From Rhipidocladum racemiflorum (Eukaryota > Streptophyta > Magnoliopsida > Poales > Poaceae): 64,000 nt of DNA. The notes under the pieces were generated by a model, which saw only the letters and a list, made by a program, of their open reading frames with translations, searched no databases and was not told the origin of the DNA. The stretch covers positions 20,692,001 to 20,756,000 of the forward strand of contig CM070573.1 of assembly GCA_036346355.1 (NCBI GenBank). The letters run 5' to 3'. A program made the position numbers and the translations under genes. How positions within the stretch are numbered: position 1 is the first letter of the stretch; the number at the start of each line of letters is the position of its first letter. Of the stretch, positions 42,622 through 54,157 are shown piece after piece.

Positions 42622-43184
42622 CGGAGCCCCCGGTTAAGGTTCTTGATCGCCAAGCGGCGGAAGATCCAGACTTCAATGCCGCTGCTGCCCTCGGCGTCTG
42701 ACCACTCTGCGCGCCAATCCCTCCAGTTGGACCGGCAGTCCAATGGGATATAGCGCGCAACGCTCCCGTCACGGAGCCGCAGGTGACAGCTCCCGGAAAC
42801 CGGCGGGGTACCGCCCGCGGCGCGAAGGGTGTAGAAGAAGCGAAAAAGAAGAAGGTTGGGCAGCACTCCTAACATCTCGCAGAAGTGAGCAAAGGCAGAA
42901 AGGAGGATAACAGAGTTGGGAGGAAGGTGAATGTGGTGAATGGCGTAGAAGTTGAGAACAGAAAGATAAAAGTCAGAGACCGGCGGTAGTAGGCCGGCAA
43001 GGAGCTGCCACCCGAAGAAAACCACTTCCCCAGGCCGACAGTGGGGCTCGACAGTCCCGGCGCGGAGGCGAAGGGCGCCCCCGGTGATGTTCTGGGAGAA
43101 CCTAGCGGCCCTCTCCTCCTCAATGATCGAAGAAGGAAGCACCGGAGCCATCGGGAGGATAGGGATTTCGAAGCGCAACCGCAA
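42618..43184 (-). CDS. antisense ORF in the Tat element, gypsy-type N-terminal domain (PF04195-like)
   Basis: A 188-aa minus-strand frame, MRLRFEIPILPMAP onward. The central part, FFGWQLLAGLLPPVSDFYLS through LPPNSVILLSAFAHFCEM to LLFRFFYTL, fits the pattern of the domain called putative gypsy type transposon (PF04195), which occurs antisense to pol near the 3' end of Tat elements. A TATA box on the same strand lies about 90 bp upstream (43281-43273). The frame is open, unlike the sense-strand genes. Function of the family is unknown; a role in the element's life cycle is speculation. Confidence 0.65.
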   Translation of the reverse strand: MRLRFEIPILPMAPVLPSSIIEEERAARFSQNITGGALRLRAGTVEPHCRPGEVVFFGWQLLAGLLPPVSDFYLSVLNFYAIHHIHLPPNSVILLSAFAHFCEMLGVLPNLLLFRFFYTLRAAGGTPPVSGSCHLRLRDGSVARYIPLDCRSNWRDWRAEWSDAEGSSGIEVWIFRRLAIKNLNRGLR

Positions 43185-43272
43185 AGGGGATGAAGCAAGG
43201 AAGCCTGAAACGTCGGAAAGAGGTGGAATGCGGAGAGTTGAAAGGGGGAAGAACTACTCCCCCTTCGATCGG

Positions 43273-43281
43273 CCTTTTATA
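43273..43281 (-). promoter_or_regulatory. TATA box for the antisense ORF
   Basis: TATAAAAGG on the minus strand (CCTTTTATA on the plus), about 90 bp upstream of the antisense ATG at 43184. The spacing fits an RNA polymerase II core promoter with a leader of about 60 nt. Confidence 0.6.
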
Positions 43282-43571
43282 AGGCCGCGGAAAGCGAACC
43301 GGCGGGAAAACCGAAAAGGCGCGGCGATTCGAAAAAGAGGAAGTTTAAGAGCCTCATAAATGGGGCGCATCCCAAGGAACGTGCGGTGGTTACAAGGAGG
43401 AAGTAACCGTGCAAACCGCTCGGGAATCGGAGAAGCCGGAAGATCTTTTTTGCAAGGTGCGCGGACCTTTGAAGGGTCCCACCCAGGAGCCGGAGCAGTT
43501 CTCAAGCCGCCAATTAAAGAGGAAGAAGAGCAGAAGACCAAAAAGCGCTCCTAGGTGGGCCCGGGGGCTAC

Positions 43572-44580
43572 TGTCGGCGTATTCTACACCAAGGTACCCG
43601 CTCCCCCGCGCTAAAAAAGGAATCAAGTGGCGGCAGGGCGTGCTTGGGCCTTGCCCGCGGCAGAGAAAAACCCATACGGTGGTCGCCCCGACACGTGGCG
43701 TCTGAGCCAGGCTGGCGACCAAAGAAGGTGATCGCCAATGGACACGTGGCGTCTGAGCCAGGCATTGGCGACCAAGAAGGTGGTCGCCCAATGACACGTG
43801 GCGTCTGAGCCAGGCCGTGGCGACGATAAGGTGGTCGCCCAATGACACGTGGCATCTGAGCGAGCTGGCGACCAGCAAGAGATCGCCCACGGACCGCGTG
43901 GCGTACAGGCCAGGCCGCAGGACGCCCAGCGCGGTGGTCGCCCAGTGGGCACGTGGCGTACAGTCCTGGCCACTGGCGCACCATCCCCGGGATAGTCCTG
44001 TCGAGATCAGGGACATTAAATGCGAATCGTGCGCATTAAATGTGGAAGCATGAAAGCTGCAGCGTGGCGGCGCGCCTTCCCCAGGCGCATCATGGCTATG
44101 GGAGACGTCACGACTACACCTCACCCGTGACGAGCAAGCGGCGTTGGTGGACATGGGGCCCGAGGCAGGATTGTGACGGATGCGACAGACATTAATGTGA
44201 CATAAGAATAGTGACGGGCGCATTAAATACGCCCGTAGCAGTGCAATGATGATGGCTGGCAGTGTAAGCCTCCCATGCGCCCCCGTCAGCCCGAGTATAA
44301 AAGGGAGCCGGGGTGCATGGGAGAGGGGGTTCGAAAGACTGTAAGGTTTTCATCCTCTCTAGCAAGAGCACAAGCAATACCAAGAAAGGCAGGACTAGGG
44401 CTATTACTCTCCGGAGGGCCTGAACCTGGGTAAAAAACTCCGCATCCCCCCCCGTTAGCTTGAGCCTCCCGGTGTCCCGATCGTCACCGTCTTCCCTTCC
44501 GAGGCGATTGCCCCGAAAGCCCCCCGTCGGAACCTCATAAGCACCCGTCTCGGAGGTGCCTGTTGGCTAGTACGCTGACA
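43572..44580 (+). repeat. 3' LTR of the Tat element
   Basis: Starts TGTCGGCGTATTC after a purine-rich tract (GGGCCCGGGGGCTA, 43558-43570) and ends GCTGACA, followed by the target duplication gtttg. It shares the G-box array (43691-43957, five cores with one further degenerate unit) and a TATAAAAGG box (44296-44304) with the 5' LTR. Confidence 0.92.
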
Positions 44581-45331
44581 GTTTGTACATAAATTATGTT
44601 ACATTTTATTTTTGCTATATCTTTTTATTGATAACTTAGTTTTACGATCAGTTTTCACCATTAGCTTGCTGACAACGACATCCACATAATGATATAAATC
44701 TCGCCAATAAACTCCATATGAATTTATAGTAAAAACTATTACTATGGATTGTAAAATCTATTGATACAGATAGTAAAGTCTATTACTTTCATACAACATA
44801 TCAACCCATTTACGGATTTCCAACCGACTAGAAAAATATGTCCCATAGTTTGTACATGAATCTTGTTACCTTTTATTTTGCTATATCTTTTTATTGATAG
44901 CTCATATTTACAATCCATTTTCACCATTAGCTTACTGATAACAACATTCACATAATGATATAAGTCTCGCCACAAAACTCCATATGAATTTATAGTAAAA
45001 ACTATTACAATGGATTGTAAAATCTATTGATACAGATAGTAAAGTCTATTACTATCATACAATATATCAACCCATTCACGGAATTCCAACCGACTAGAAA
45101 AATATGTCCTGTAGTTTGTACATGAATCTTGTTACTTTTTATTTTGCTATATCTTTTTATTGATAGCTCATTTACAATCAGCTTTCACCATTAGTTTGCT
45201 GACAACGACATCCACATAATGATATAAGTTTCACCACTAAACTCCATATGAATTTATAGTAAAAACTATTACTATGGATTGTAAAATCTATTGATACAGA
45301 TAGTAAAGTCTATTACTATCATACAACATAA

Positions 45332-46560
45332 TTGAAGATTAGTCATTTGGTATTAAAACTCCATGAAAATCATATGTATAAATGCTAAAAATTCTCAAAA
45401 AAAAGTTATCATACGTAGTGGATGTGAGTTTCTACAGCCTTGTAAAATTTGAATACCAAACTCAGTTGCATTTGAAAGATATGAAAATAATAAATTTACT
45501 ATTCATCACTGATTAGCACTCGTCAATTTCATATCTTTCAAATCAGATTTATTTTATCTTCAAATTTTACAGGGATGTAGAATCTCACCTCTCCTATTTA
45601 TGGTAATTTTTTAATTTTTTTTGAAAACTTCTACATATGATTTTTATGAATTTTACATGATAATAGTGGTTTTCATAGGATATGTTACCTTTTACTGTTC
45701 AGAAAATAACATGTTACTAGCTATTACATAAGATTTTACTAAACCAAAATGAAGTGAACTATCATAACAAGAATTTAGCTCTATTTGTTGGTCTTGTAGT
45801 AAAATATTATGTGGATAATCGTAAACGTTGCTATAATAGATGATAAAATCAATTGAGAACCGTTAGTAAAAATGTTAATCACCTATTCAGTAGTATAATC
45901 CTGCACAAATCAGTCATTTAGTAGTAACTAGTTAATGTGTTATTATCAATAACTAGTTAACTAGTTACGATAATATCGTTACTATGATTATAAAAACTAG
46001 TTACTAAATTGAGAACCATTAGAAAAAATATTAAACACCTTTTCAGTAGTATAATCCTGCACAAATCAGTCATTTGATAGTAACTAGTTAATGTGTTACT
46101 ATCAGAATAGAGTTAAATGGCTAGAGAGTAGACTGATGGTAACAGCCAGCAGAATTGAAAAACTTATTTGAACGACAATCTATTTGAATGCATGTAACAA
46201 TCAATTTATGTTAGCTTCTGAATGCACATAACAATCAGTATGTTAGCTTCTAAATTAGATTCCAATGCTAATCAAGAATATTGAGAATACTCAAAAAACA
46301 ATCACATAATAGATGAACATAAGACATAGTAGATTTCAACTCTTTTCTCTATATTGATTGTCCATTGATTCTTTTGTACAATGAGGTGCTATATTTATAT
46401 CAAAAACTCCTCAAGAGTAGTTTTGAGTTTCGCCCACCAAAACCAAAAGTCTGGTTATATCTCAATAGTATCATCTTTTTATTAAGCTAGTATCGAGTAG
46501 TACTACTCAAAGGAGTCAAGGTACTAATAGTTTTAAAGGTAAACTGGTCTGGTAATTTCA
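45332..46560. other. AT-rich intergenic, with a 97-bp direct repeat
   Basis: No gene supported. Two near-identical copies of a segment beginning ATTGAGAACC and containing AGTATAATCCTGCACAAATC lie at about 45857-45952 and 46008-46104, separated by about 55 bp rich in TAACTAGTTA. No inverted ends or target duplication were found that would define an element. Confidence 0.6.
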
Positions 46561-47384
46561 CTGCCAGCTCCACCCTCACCATAGAGAAAGGCCACATAGA
46601 TTGATACCATTCTCTACGCCACCCTCTATTGCATGTCTAACCCTAGCTCGCCGCCACCCACTCCCTTGCGCCACCTCCCACTCCCTCCATGCCGCCTCTC
46701 ACCTATGCCCCCGCTCCCTCGCGTCACCTCCCCTCTCCAACTTTGACTGATGCACACCCACCGTCACCCCCACAGCCATCACGATGGGAGGATGCCTTGC
46801 GTTGGAGGTGGAGGAGGAGGACGCTATCGCGGCAGTCAACAATGGCCCACTGGCTATGAGGTAGTGCACCGCATTGCCTAGGTGGGCAGCTGCTTCGTAG
46901 ACCTCAGCGATGAGATTATGTTTTCTCCCTGATAGTAGGTCACACACATGTCGTGACTTGCAACGGTCGACACGGGTGTTTGTACACTTGCATTGTAGAT
47001 AACTGGCTCACCTAGTCACTCATGTCCCCCCTACCACGCCTATTTGGAACAGCTTTAGCTTCGATTTCTGCTGGTAGGAAGCCAGAAGCTGTTCCAAACA
47101 ACAGGCTTCATTGTTGGTAGAAGCCAAAAGCTTGCAACATCCTGTAACATGAAAAAAAACCAAAAGCACCAAGGATAGTTTCCCATAGATTTTATAGATT
47201 AGACTTCCTACCTTTAGAGTTGAAAAATTTATACCTATTTTATACCAAGTATAAAAATATAACCCACACCCCTCCCTTCACGCCATTCCGCACGATCCCC
47301 AACCCGAAGCGCCTACAGATGAACGCGTCAGCACTAGGGCCAGCACCCCGTGCAGCCTCCATCCAGCGTCCTCTTGTGCCGTTA
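46561..47384. other. GC-rich patch then AT-rich sequence, no gene recognised
   Basis: Around 46600-46950 the base composition is strongly C-rich on the plus strand, and an 82-aa minus-strand frame (46699-46947) is open, but it shows no motif I recognise. A TTTGGAACAGCTT/AAGCTGTTCCAAA-like inverted pair at about 47043-47100 may be a MITE fragment. Low confidence throughout. Confidence 0.35.
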
Positions 47385-47857
47385 TGTCAGGACCTAAAGA
47401 GTTGAGAAATGAAACTTTTAGCGGAGGAACAATTTAATTAGTGGATGGTTGAGATCACATCTTACCTCTTTGATTAGTTTCATCAGATGGAGTTGAAGCC
47501 GGTTGAGAGAATTATGAAGATCGGAAGGCCAGGATGATAAGATGACGTTTAGAATGGATCCAATGGTTGATAAACAATTTAGTCCTTACTATTTACCGTT
47601 TAGCTCTTTTCTGTTACTTTTTACCGGTTAATACTCTGTAACTTTGTATGAGGGCTGCAGTATATAAGTAGCTAAGGCATGCTCTTGGGGGACATGAAAA
47701 GAAGAACTCAGTTTATCATACAAGTTGCTTTCCTCTTTTCTTAGTCATAGATTGTTCTTCGTTTTTCTTCCTGAACTTTGTGTTGCTTGACAGTTTTCTG
47801 GTTGCAATTTGTTTCCCTGGTTATCTGTATTTCGGATTTCCACTCGTGGTCCTGACA
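47385..47857 (+). repeat. 5' LTR of the Ty3 element at 47385
   Basis: 473 bp. It begins TGTCAGGACC and ends GGTCCTGACA, a ten-base inverted pair at the two ends. The TATA box is at 47661-47668. The partner LTR is not in the window, so the border rests on terminal symmetry and the adjacent primer site. Confidence 0.75.
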
Positions 47858-48010
47858 AAAGGTTTCAGAGCAAGGTTAATCCTTGGCCAGGAAACAGATC
47901 CAAAGTGTTCTGAGTAGCAAAGGTTGGGGAAGAAGTAGATCTGAGAGAAAATTAATGGAAAGGTTGGGTAGGAAGCGATTTCCTCCTGTAAAATCCCTTA
48001 TCTGGGGAGA

Positions 48011-49362
48011 TGTCGAGGGTAGGAAGAGGATCTGATGAAGAAACTGGAATGGTTCCGGCTGGGGAAGTAGAGGAATTGAGAAGAGAAGTGGCTAATATAC
48101 AACAGCAGATGGGAGAAGACACTAAGTTGGTGCAAGAATAGATGGATATATTTTGGAAACAATTGCAAGGGAATTCCTCAAAGATTGATCAGGTTATGGG
48201 CATGCTGAAATCGTTGGTTGATAAATCGGGCCAAGGAGAAGTAGCCAGTGGAGGGGGTCAGTGATCAACTAAGGCGAAGGGATACAAGACAACCAACACC
48301 GACATGCCAAATGTATGGAACTCCAGGCACTGGGCATTCTTTTGCATCTAATATGTCCATAGGTAACTCTGTATATGACACTCCTCCTGTGCCTTTTAAC
48401 ATGCTCAATGTTGACACCACAATGGCAACAAATTTGGAGTTAGGGTATATCCTTCATTGATGTCTACTGGAACTTTTGCACCACAATTCACAGCTTCAAA
48501 TCCAACTTATGTACCTATGTTTCGACCAAACCCCAGCATGCCATATTAGCAACTTGGGTATTTACCTTATTCCAGACAAGACTTCCAAAGGGGTTATTCT
48601 TGGCCAAGAGCACCAGAGTGGTTAAATCCACAGGTTGAGGATAGGAATCAGTATACCAGCAATTTTAGCAAAGGTCCTAAAGTAGAGTTTCCCAAATTTG
48701 ATGATGAAAACCCAGATGCTTGGATTAGGAAGGCCGAGAAGTGCTTTGAACTTGGCAAAACACCTGAAGAATTGAAGGTAGCCATAGCTGAAGTTTATTT
48801 AACTGGAAGGGCAAATCAAATGATTAACAATAACAGAATTAACACTATAAATCTGAGTTGGCCACAATTTTGCAATATGATTTGCAAAAGATTTGCTGCT
48901 AAAAACAAAATTGAAGTGACTGATAATTTCAGGGGATTGATACAAACTGGATCTGTGGAGGCTTATATTGATCAGTTCGAAGGAATGATGAATCTTGTAA
49001 AGAGGAACAATCCGAAATTAACTTAAGGATATTTTTTGGACTATTTCCTATTGGGATTAAAAAGCTATATCAAAATTCTATTGAAGTCTATTGAACCTCG
49101 AAACCTGGTGGAGGCTTATGCACATGCAAGGAACTATGAGGGGAGTAATCCATATAAGAAATTTACCACAAGGCCTACTAGAAACCAAGTCAAAATGACT
49201 CAATCAGCGAGTACAACACAGAAGGGTGGAGGTGGAACTATGAGAAAAGATTTTAGTGAAAAATCGATTGCTAATAACAACAAATGGACATGGGGAAGAT
49301 GCTTCAAATGCCAGGAACCATGTGTGCCTGGCCACAATAAAGTGTCTAAGTTTCAGAAATAG
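48011..49362 (+). pseudogene. gag of the Ty3 element at 47385
   Basis: Starts MSRVGRGSDEETGMVP, with a stop at about 48140, then later frames. The capsid-like part is 48690-49026 (FPKFDDENPDAWIRKAEKCF to KRNNPKLT, then a stop), followed by FLLGLKSYIKI and a C-terminal zinc knuckle CFKCQEPCVPGHNK (near 49302). It shows the typical Ty3 retrotransposon gag layout, and it is broken by at least three stops. Confidence 0.82.
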
Positions 49363-49442
49363 GTCTATTTGATACCCTTGATGATGAAGAAGACATTGGA
49401 GATCATCCTGAAGATGAGTACAACACTCCACCTGGAAGCCCA

Positions 49443-50745
49443 ATGCATAAAGAAGGAACTGAAGAAGTATTGCAGTTATCCACTCACGCAGTAACAAGGA
49501 CTACCATTGGAACTACTACTTTCACATTGAGGTTGAATATTGGAAAGGTTAGTGCGATTGCTCTAGTTGACAGTGGCAGCACGGCCACTTTTATTACTTC
49601 TACTCTAACAATCAAGACTAACTGCAGGATCAATAACTATCCTCCAGTATTAGTAGCAGTGGCTAATGGTACTAAACTCACGTGTGACTCAAGATGCATG
49701 GGTTATGAGTATACAAAACAAGGCGAGTAGTTTTCTTCTGATTTCAGAATCCTGTAGCTCAGAGGATACGACGTTATTTTAGGAGCAGACTGGATCTATC
49801 AACATAGTCCTGTAAGTCTGAATTTGAAGACGAGAGAATTCAGCATTTGCAAGGACCGACAAAAAGAGGTCAAATTCAAGGATGAGACACTTCCCTAAAG
49901 TAACTGTGTCATCACTGACCAGAAGTTGAGTAAAATGATGGATAAGGGAGTTGTTGGGGCAATAATGTATGCTAAGGCTCTTCTAACCAATGACGAAAAA
50001 CAGGTGCTACTTCCAACAGGAATTGAGGAAGTGCTTGAACAGTTTTCAGATGTATTTGCTAAACCGGATGAATTACCTCCAGCTAAACAGTGTGATCACA
50101 CTATTCCCTTAATACCTGATGCCAAGACAGTCAATGTTAGGCCATATAGGCTTCCTCATTATAAGAAAGATGCTATGGAGGAGCTAATAGAGGGTTTGAT
50201 GAGGAACCAAGTCGTCAAACCGAGGGTCAGTCCTTACTCCTCCCCAGCCATACTTGTAAAGAAGAAGGATGGGACGTGGAGACTGTATAGATTACAGACA
50301 ACTAAATGCCAACACACTCAAGAACAAATACCCCATTCCTGTGATAGAAGACCTATTGGATGAATTACATGGAGCCAAATATTTTTCGAAGATTGATTTA
50401 AGATTAGGTTATCACCAAATTAGGATGAGTCCGACAGATGTATTCAAGACTACTTTTAGCACTCACATTGGACATTACGAATACGTTGTGATGCCATTTG
50501 GTTTAACCAATGCACCAGCAACCTTCTAGGCTTTGATGAACCAGATTCTGGCTAGTTTCTTGAGGAAGTTTGTATTAGTTTTTTTTATGACATCCTAATT
50601 TATAGCTCAACCCTTGAAACACAAAGAGAACATTTGATTCAAGTGTTAGAAGTGTTGAGGAAAAACAAGTTGTATGCAAAGAGGAGTAAATGTGTGTTTG
50701 GGCAGTTACAAGTTGAGTATTTGGGTCATACCATTAGTAGTCAAG
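49443..50745 (+). pseudogene. protease and start of reverse transcriptase of the Ty3 element at 47385
   Basis: The protease has VDSGSTATFI (around 49570, catalytic D-S-G present) in the frame 49443-49730. Reverse transcriptase begins about 50040 with QFSDVFAKPDELPPAKQCDH, then SPYSSPAILVKKKDGTWR. A frameshift near 50280 precedes YRQLNANTLKNKYPIPVIED and FSKIDLRLGYHQIRM. After a stop in the fingers (ATF* near 50529) comes FFYDILIYS, where the first catalytic Asp is Tyr. Sequence ends at EYLGHTISSQ where the Tekay-like LTR is inserted. Confidence 0.87.
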
Positions 50746-53700
50746 TGTAACATCCCAAAATTTTTCTTTTCTTAAATTCATGTGTGATTTGGCACTTTGG
50801 TGAATTTTTGGAATTTTCTGGAATTTATTTGGATTTATTTGGAATTTATTTGAATTTATTCCATTTTGAAATAATTAAAGAATTTAACTTTGCAAATAAA
50901 ATTTTGTTGGAAATATTTTATTTGAGTCCAAAATGTTCCAAAATATTTTCCAGAATTTTTCTGAGTCTTTTGCTATTTTTAATGAATTAAATGAATTTCT
51001 GAGAATTAATTGAATTATTTAATCGCTGGAAAATAGCGAATCGGTTTGTACTGTTCATCCGGCCGAGCCCGAGTCGGACTCGAGTCCGAGTCTGACCCGA
51101 ACCCGACCGCGCCCGTGGTTGAGCGGAGCCCACTCGGCCGAAACCCTACGCGCGTGACCGTTGGATCAAGATCCAACGGCCACGATTGAGCCACGTCGCC
51201 GGATCCGAGCCCGACCGAGCCAGCCAGCTCACCGAACCGGACCCGAGTCCAAACCCACGCGACCGTTGGATCGAGATCCAACGGCTCACCTTGAGCCACG
51301 TCACCTAATCCGTGTCGCCGCCGGACTCCGCCGCCGCCCGTGCGTGGGACTTCGTTTTCCGCGCGTATCACGGACGTCGAGGGCCTATTTAATGCGCCGC
51401 CACTTCATTGCGCACCCGTAGCCCTAGCTCACCTCGCCTGAGCCGCCGTGGTTGCGTCGCTAGAGCTCGCCGGAGTAAGGAGAAGGAGCCACCGCGGTTT
51501 TCGTCGAATTCCGCCGCCGTCCTCCGTCGCCGTCGACCCCAGATCCGGACTCCCCGCGTAGAGGCGCACCCGTGGGTAGACTTCACGTCGTCGGAGCGCG
51601 CCCGAAACGCCATCGGCTTGGTCGTCGTCCTCGCCTCCGGTCAGCCACGCCGCCGCACGACCATCGCCGGACCTCGAAGCTTCTCAGCCGTCAGATCTCC
51701 ATCGCACGGCTAGGATCGCGCCACGTCGCCCGCCGGTGAGATCCCGTTCCAAACCCCAGATCTAATCCCAACCGTTGGATCTAGATCCAACGGTCAAGAT
51801 TAAACGCGTTCACCCCAAACGCGTGAGTCCAGATCCAATCTGGGCCGTTGATTTTCAAATCAACGGCCGAGATCGCGCCACGTGGCTGGTAGCTTGACCG
51901 CCGCGCGTGAGAGTGTGGGCCCACCTGTCAGCCACGCCATGCGCGCGTGAACCCCAGCCGCTGACAAGGCGGGCCCACATGTCAGTGACCGCACCGTGAC
52001 GTCACCCATGACGTCACCAGTGGGTCCCACTGCCGCCAGCGGGTGAGTCCCGCCGACGCCAAGAATGACGCCACCCTGCGTGGTCCCACTGTCGATCCAC
52101 ACGTGAGCCGTGGACCGGGTCCACGGTGGACCCGAGCCGAGCCGTGGGCTGAGCCCGTGGTCCGGCTGACGTCAACCGCCCAATCAGAGGCTGCCACGTG
52201 TCATGCTGACGCAATAAATGAATTTCCGAAAAAGAAAATGATTTATTAATTTGAATAATTGATTTCAGAATTTGTTTCAAACTTCAAACGCTTATAACTT
52301 TTGCGTTTTAACTCCGATTTGGGTGATTCAAATTTCTAAATTTGTATAAAATTGAGATCTACCTAATGATGAATTTTATTTAATTTTTGGATCAAAGTTT
52401 TTCTCTGTAATATTATTTAATTGATTATTTAAACTTCAAAATGCTATAACTTTTGCATTTAAACTCCGAATTTGACGATTCCAGTTTCTAAAAAAATCAT
52501 AAAATTATGCTCTCTCTGTTTATGAACTTTATTTGGATGTTTGGACACTTTTTGTCTACTGTTTATTTATTTATTGCTATTTGCACGCTTTACGAGTAGA
52601 CGTTGAAGTGCCCAAGGCTTCAAGGAGAGGTGTTGACCAGGAGCCACTCGGGACCAAGAACAAGTACTCTTTGAAGGCAAGTTGTGCTTTGACCATGTTG
52701 ATCCCAATTTCAAATTAATTCGATTCAAAACTATTGCATGCTAGTTTAATTAGAAAATACTTTATTTAAAATATGGGAATTAGATAAATGCCTAATTGCT
52801 GTATGACACCTTGGTTAATTAAATATGTGCCATGACCCTTGTCACCCTAGTTGTGGTTTACTAGTTGGACATTATTAAATTGCCAACATGGGAATTTAGA
52901 CCGTTGTAGTATATTGCTTAGACTCACACGTGCTCATAACATGATTTTGGACAATCAAATGTTAATATTGACTTAATGATATATTGAACCTGTTTTGGAA
53001 AGGTATCATGTGATGTTGATGGCACGTGGTGCATGGTAATCAACTGGGGTTTGATAAATAGTTTTCGGCCAGGGCATGTGGCAAGAATGATCGGGTGGGC
53101 CAGTTGTGGCACCGGGAACGTTGTGTTGGTTCTTCGGGTAGTCTTGCCCTGGTCACCCTAAGGACTTAACCTTGCAAGCCTTTGAACTGGGTCAAACGTG
53201 CAACCACATGTCTGTAATGGGACGGACCTAGTTGATTAAGTTGCTAATAACGTACCTGTGGGACCTCAGGATGTCAACTATACCTTTTGTGTAGTTGTAC
53301 GGGGGAGCGTACCGGGGCTGCGGCCAGGTACCCATCTAACGGTTGATTGGCCTAAACTTCGCCTTCGCTAAGGGAAGGGTTAGTGTGCAATAACCGGGGA
53401 GGCCCACTTGTGCTGTTAGAAGTTTCCGAAAGACTTTGTTACGGACACTCGCATTTGTGGTGTTTGACTGTATCTTGTGGGTAAAGTGCATAACCTCTGC
53501 AGTGTTAAATCTATTCGAATAGCCGTGCCTGCGGTATTGGACATCGCTCGGGAATTACAGTCAAGGGTTAGACTTTCTCAAAAATAACTTGGACTTGAAA
53601 GGTTGGGTTTGGTTTAATAATGATGTTGATGGAAATATGGATTAGGATTGGGAAAGATGTTTATTTAACTCCTGGAAAAGTTATTATTGATATACTTGTT

Positions 53701-54157
53701 TCTACTGCTTTCGAATCTACTTATATTATTTGTTAAATGCTGTTTACTGCAAATATACCTTGAGCTATTCCTTTGTATCAAGCCATGCATATAGTATATT
53801 AGCTTGCATTCTGTGCATGACTTGCTGAGTACCAAGTACTCACCCTTGCCGCAATACAACACCAGTTGAAGAGGAGACTACACCAGCTTTGGAGGAGGAG
53901 CTCCAAGAGGAACCGTCTACTTAGGAGCGAGCCCACTGGTTGCCTGTGGTATACTGGATGGCGTCACGATGTTATCTTATTTTCCGCTGCTATTATTTCT
54001 CTTTTAATAAGTTTCGCCTTGCGAGGCGTATATTTGTAACTTGACCCTAAGGTCAAGCAACCAGTTTGTTTATCTAATTAAAGTACTTTATTAGTATCGA
54101 GTGGTATGATTGTGATATTTACCAATGTTGAGACTGTGTGCACTAGCGCGTTCCTGG
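50746..54157 (+). mobile_element. Tekay-like Ty3 element: 5' LTR (3' end missing)
   Basis: Starts TGTAACATCCCAAAAT directly after EYLGHTISSQ of the host RT. It aligns with the reverse complement of the solo LTR at 36226-39718. The LTR ends early: the alignment stops at CGCGTTCCTGG (54157), where a Sirevirus begins, so about 50 bp of LTR end, the primer site and the gag start are absent. It contains four perfect or near-perfect palindromes (51158-51179, 51263-51284, 51771-51794, 51843-51868). Its internal gag resumes at 63465. Confidence 0.85.

Larger units (their letters stand above)
30059..44580 (+). mobile_element. Ty3 retrotransposon, Tat lineage, with antisense ORFs
   Basis: A 14.5 kb element (11 kb without the nested solo LTR) with LTRs TGTCGG...TGACA and an exact target duplication gtttg (30054-30058 and 44581-44585). 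The plus-strand order gag, protease, reverse transcriptase, RNase H, integrase is Ty3-type. The gag motif EKYDGTTNPEEFLQIY and protease DGGSAIN are typical of the grass Tat group. Between integrase and the 3' LTR lies about 3.4 kb with ORFs on the minus strand, an arrangement known in Tat elements. Pol has many frameshifts and stops, so the element is not autonomous. Confidence 0.92.
30007..45331. repeat. three-copy 266-bp tandem repeat, first copy split by a Tat element
   Basis: Unit start ATCAACCCATT occurs at 30007, 44800 and 45066. Copies 2 (44800-45065) and 3 (45066 to about 45331) are adjacent and very similar. Copy 1 consists of 30007-30058 (52 bp) plus 44586-44799 (214 bp), exactly 266 bp once the retrotransposon (30059-44580) and its duplicated gtttg are removed. 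Units are AT-rich, contain TTGCTATATCTTTTTATTGA and lack coding potential. Span coordinates include the inserted element. Confidence 0.88.
47385..50745 (+). mobile_element. Ty3 retrotransposon (chromovirus-like), 5' part, interrupted in RT
   Basis: 5' LTR 47385-47857 (TGTCAGGACC...GGTCCTGACA, ends complementary), with a TATA box TATATAAG at 47661-47668. A primer-site-like AGGTTTCAGAGC follows at 47860-47871, one or two changes from the initiator tRNA-Met site. Gag, a zinc knuckle, protease and the start of reverse transcriptase follow, then the element is cut at 50746 by a Tekay-like LTR. The remaining pol and 3' LTR must lie beyond the window. Several in-frame stops are present. Confidence 0.88.

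Noticed and set aside
46699..46947. 82-aa minus-strand frame in a GC-rich patch
   Set aside because: No recognisable domain, no neighbouring exons with splice signals, and no start context; kept only as part of the unresolved intergenic entry.
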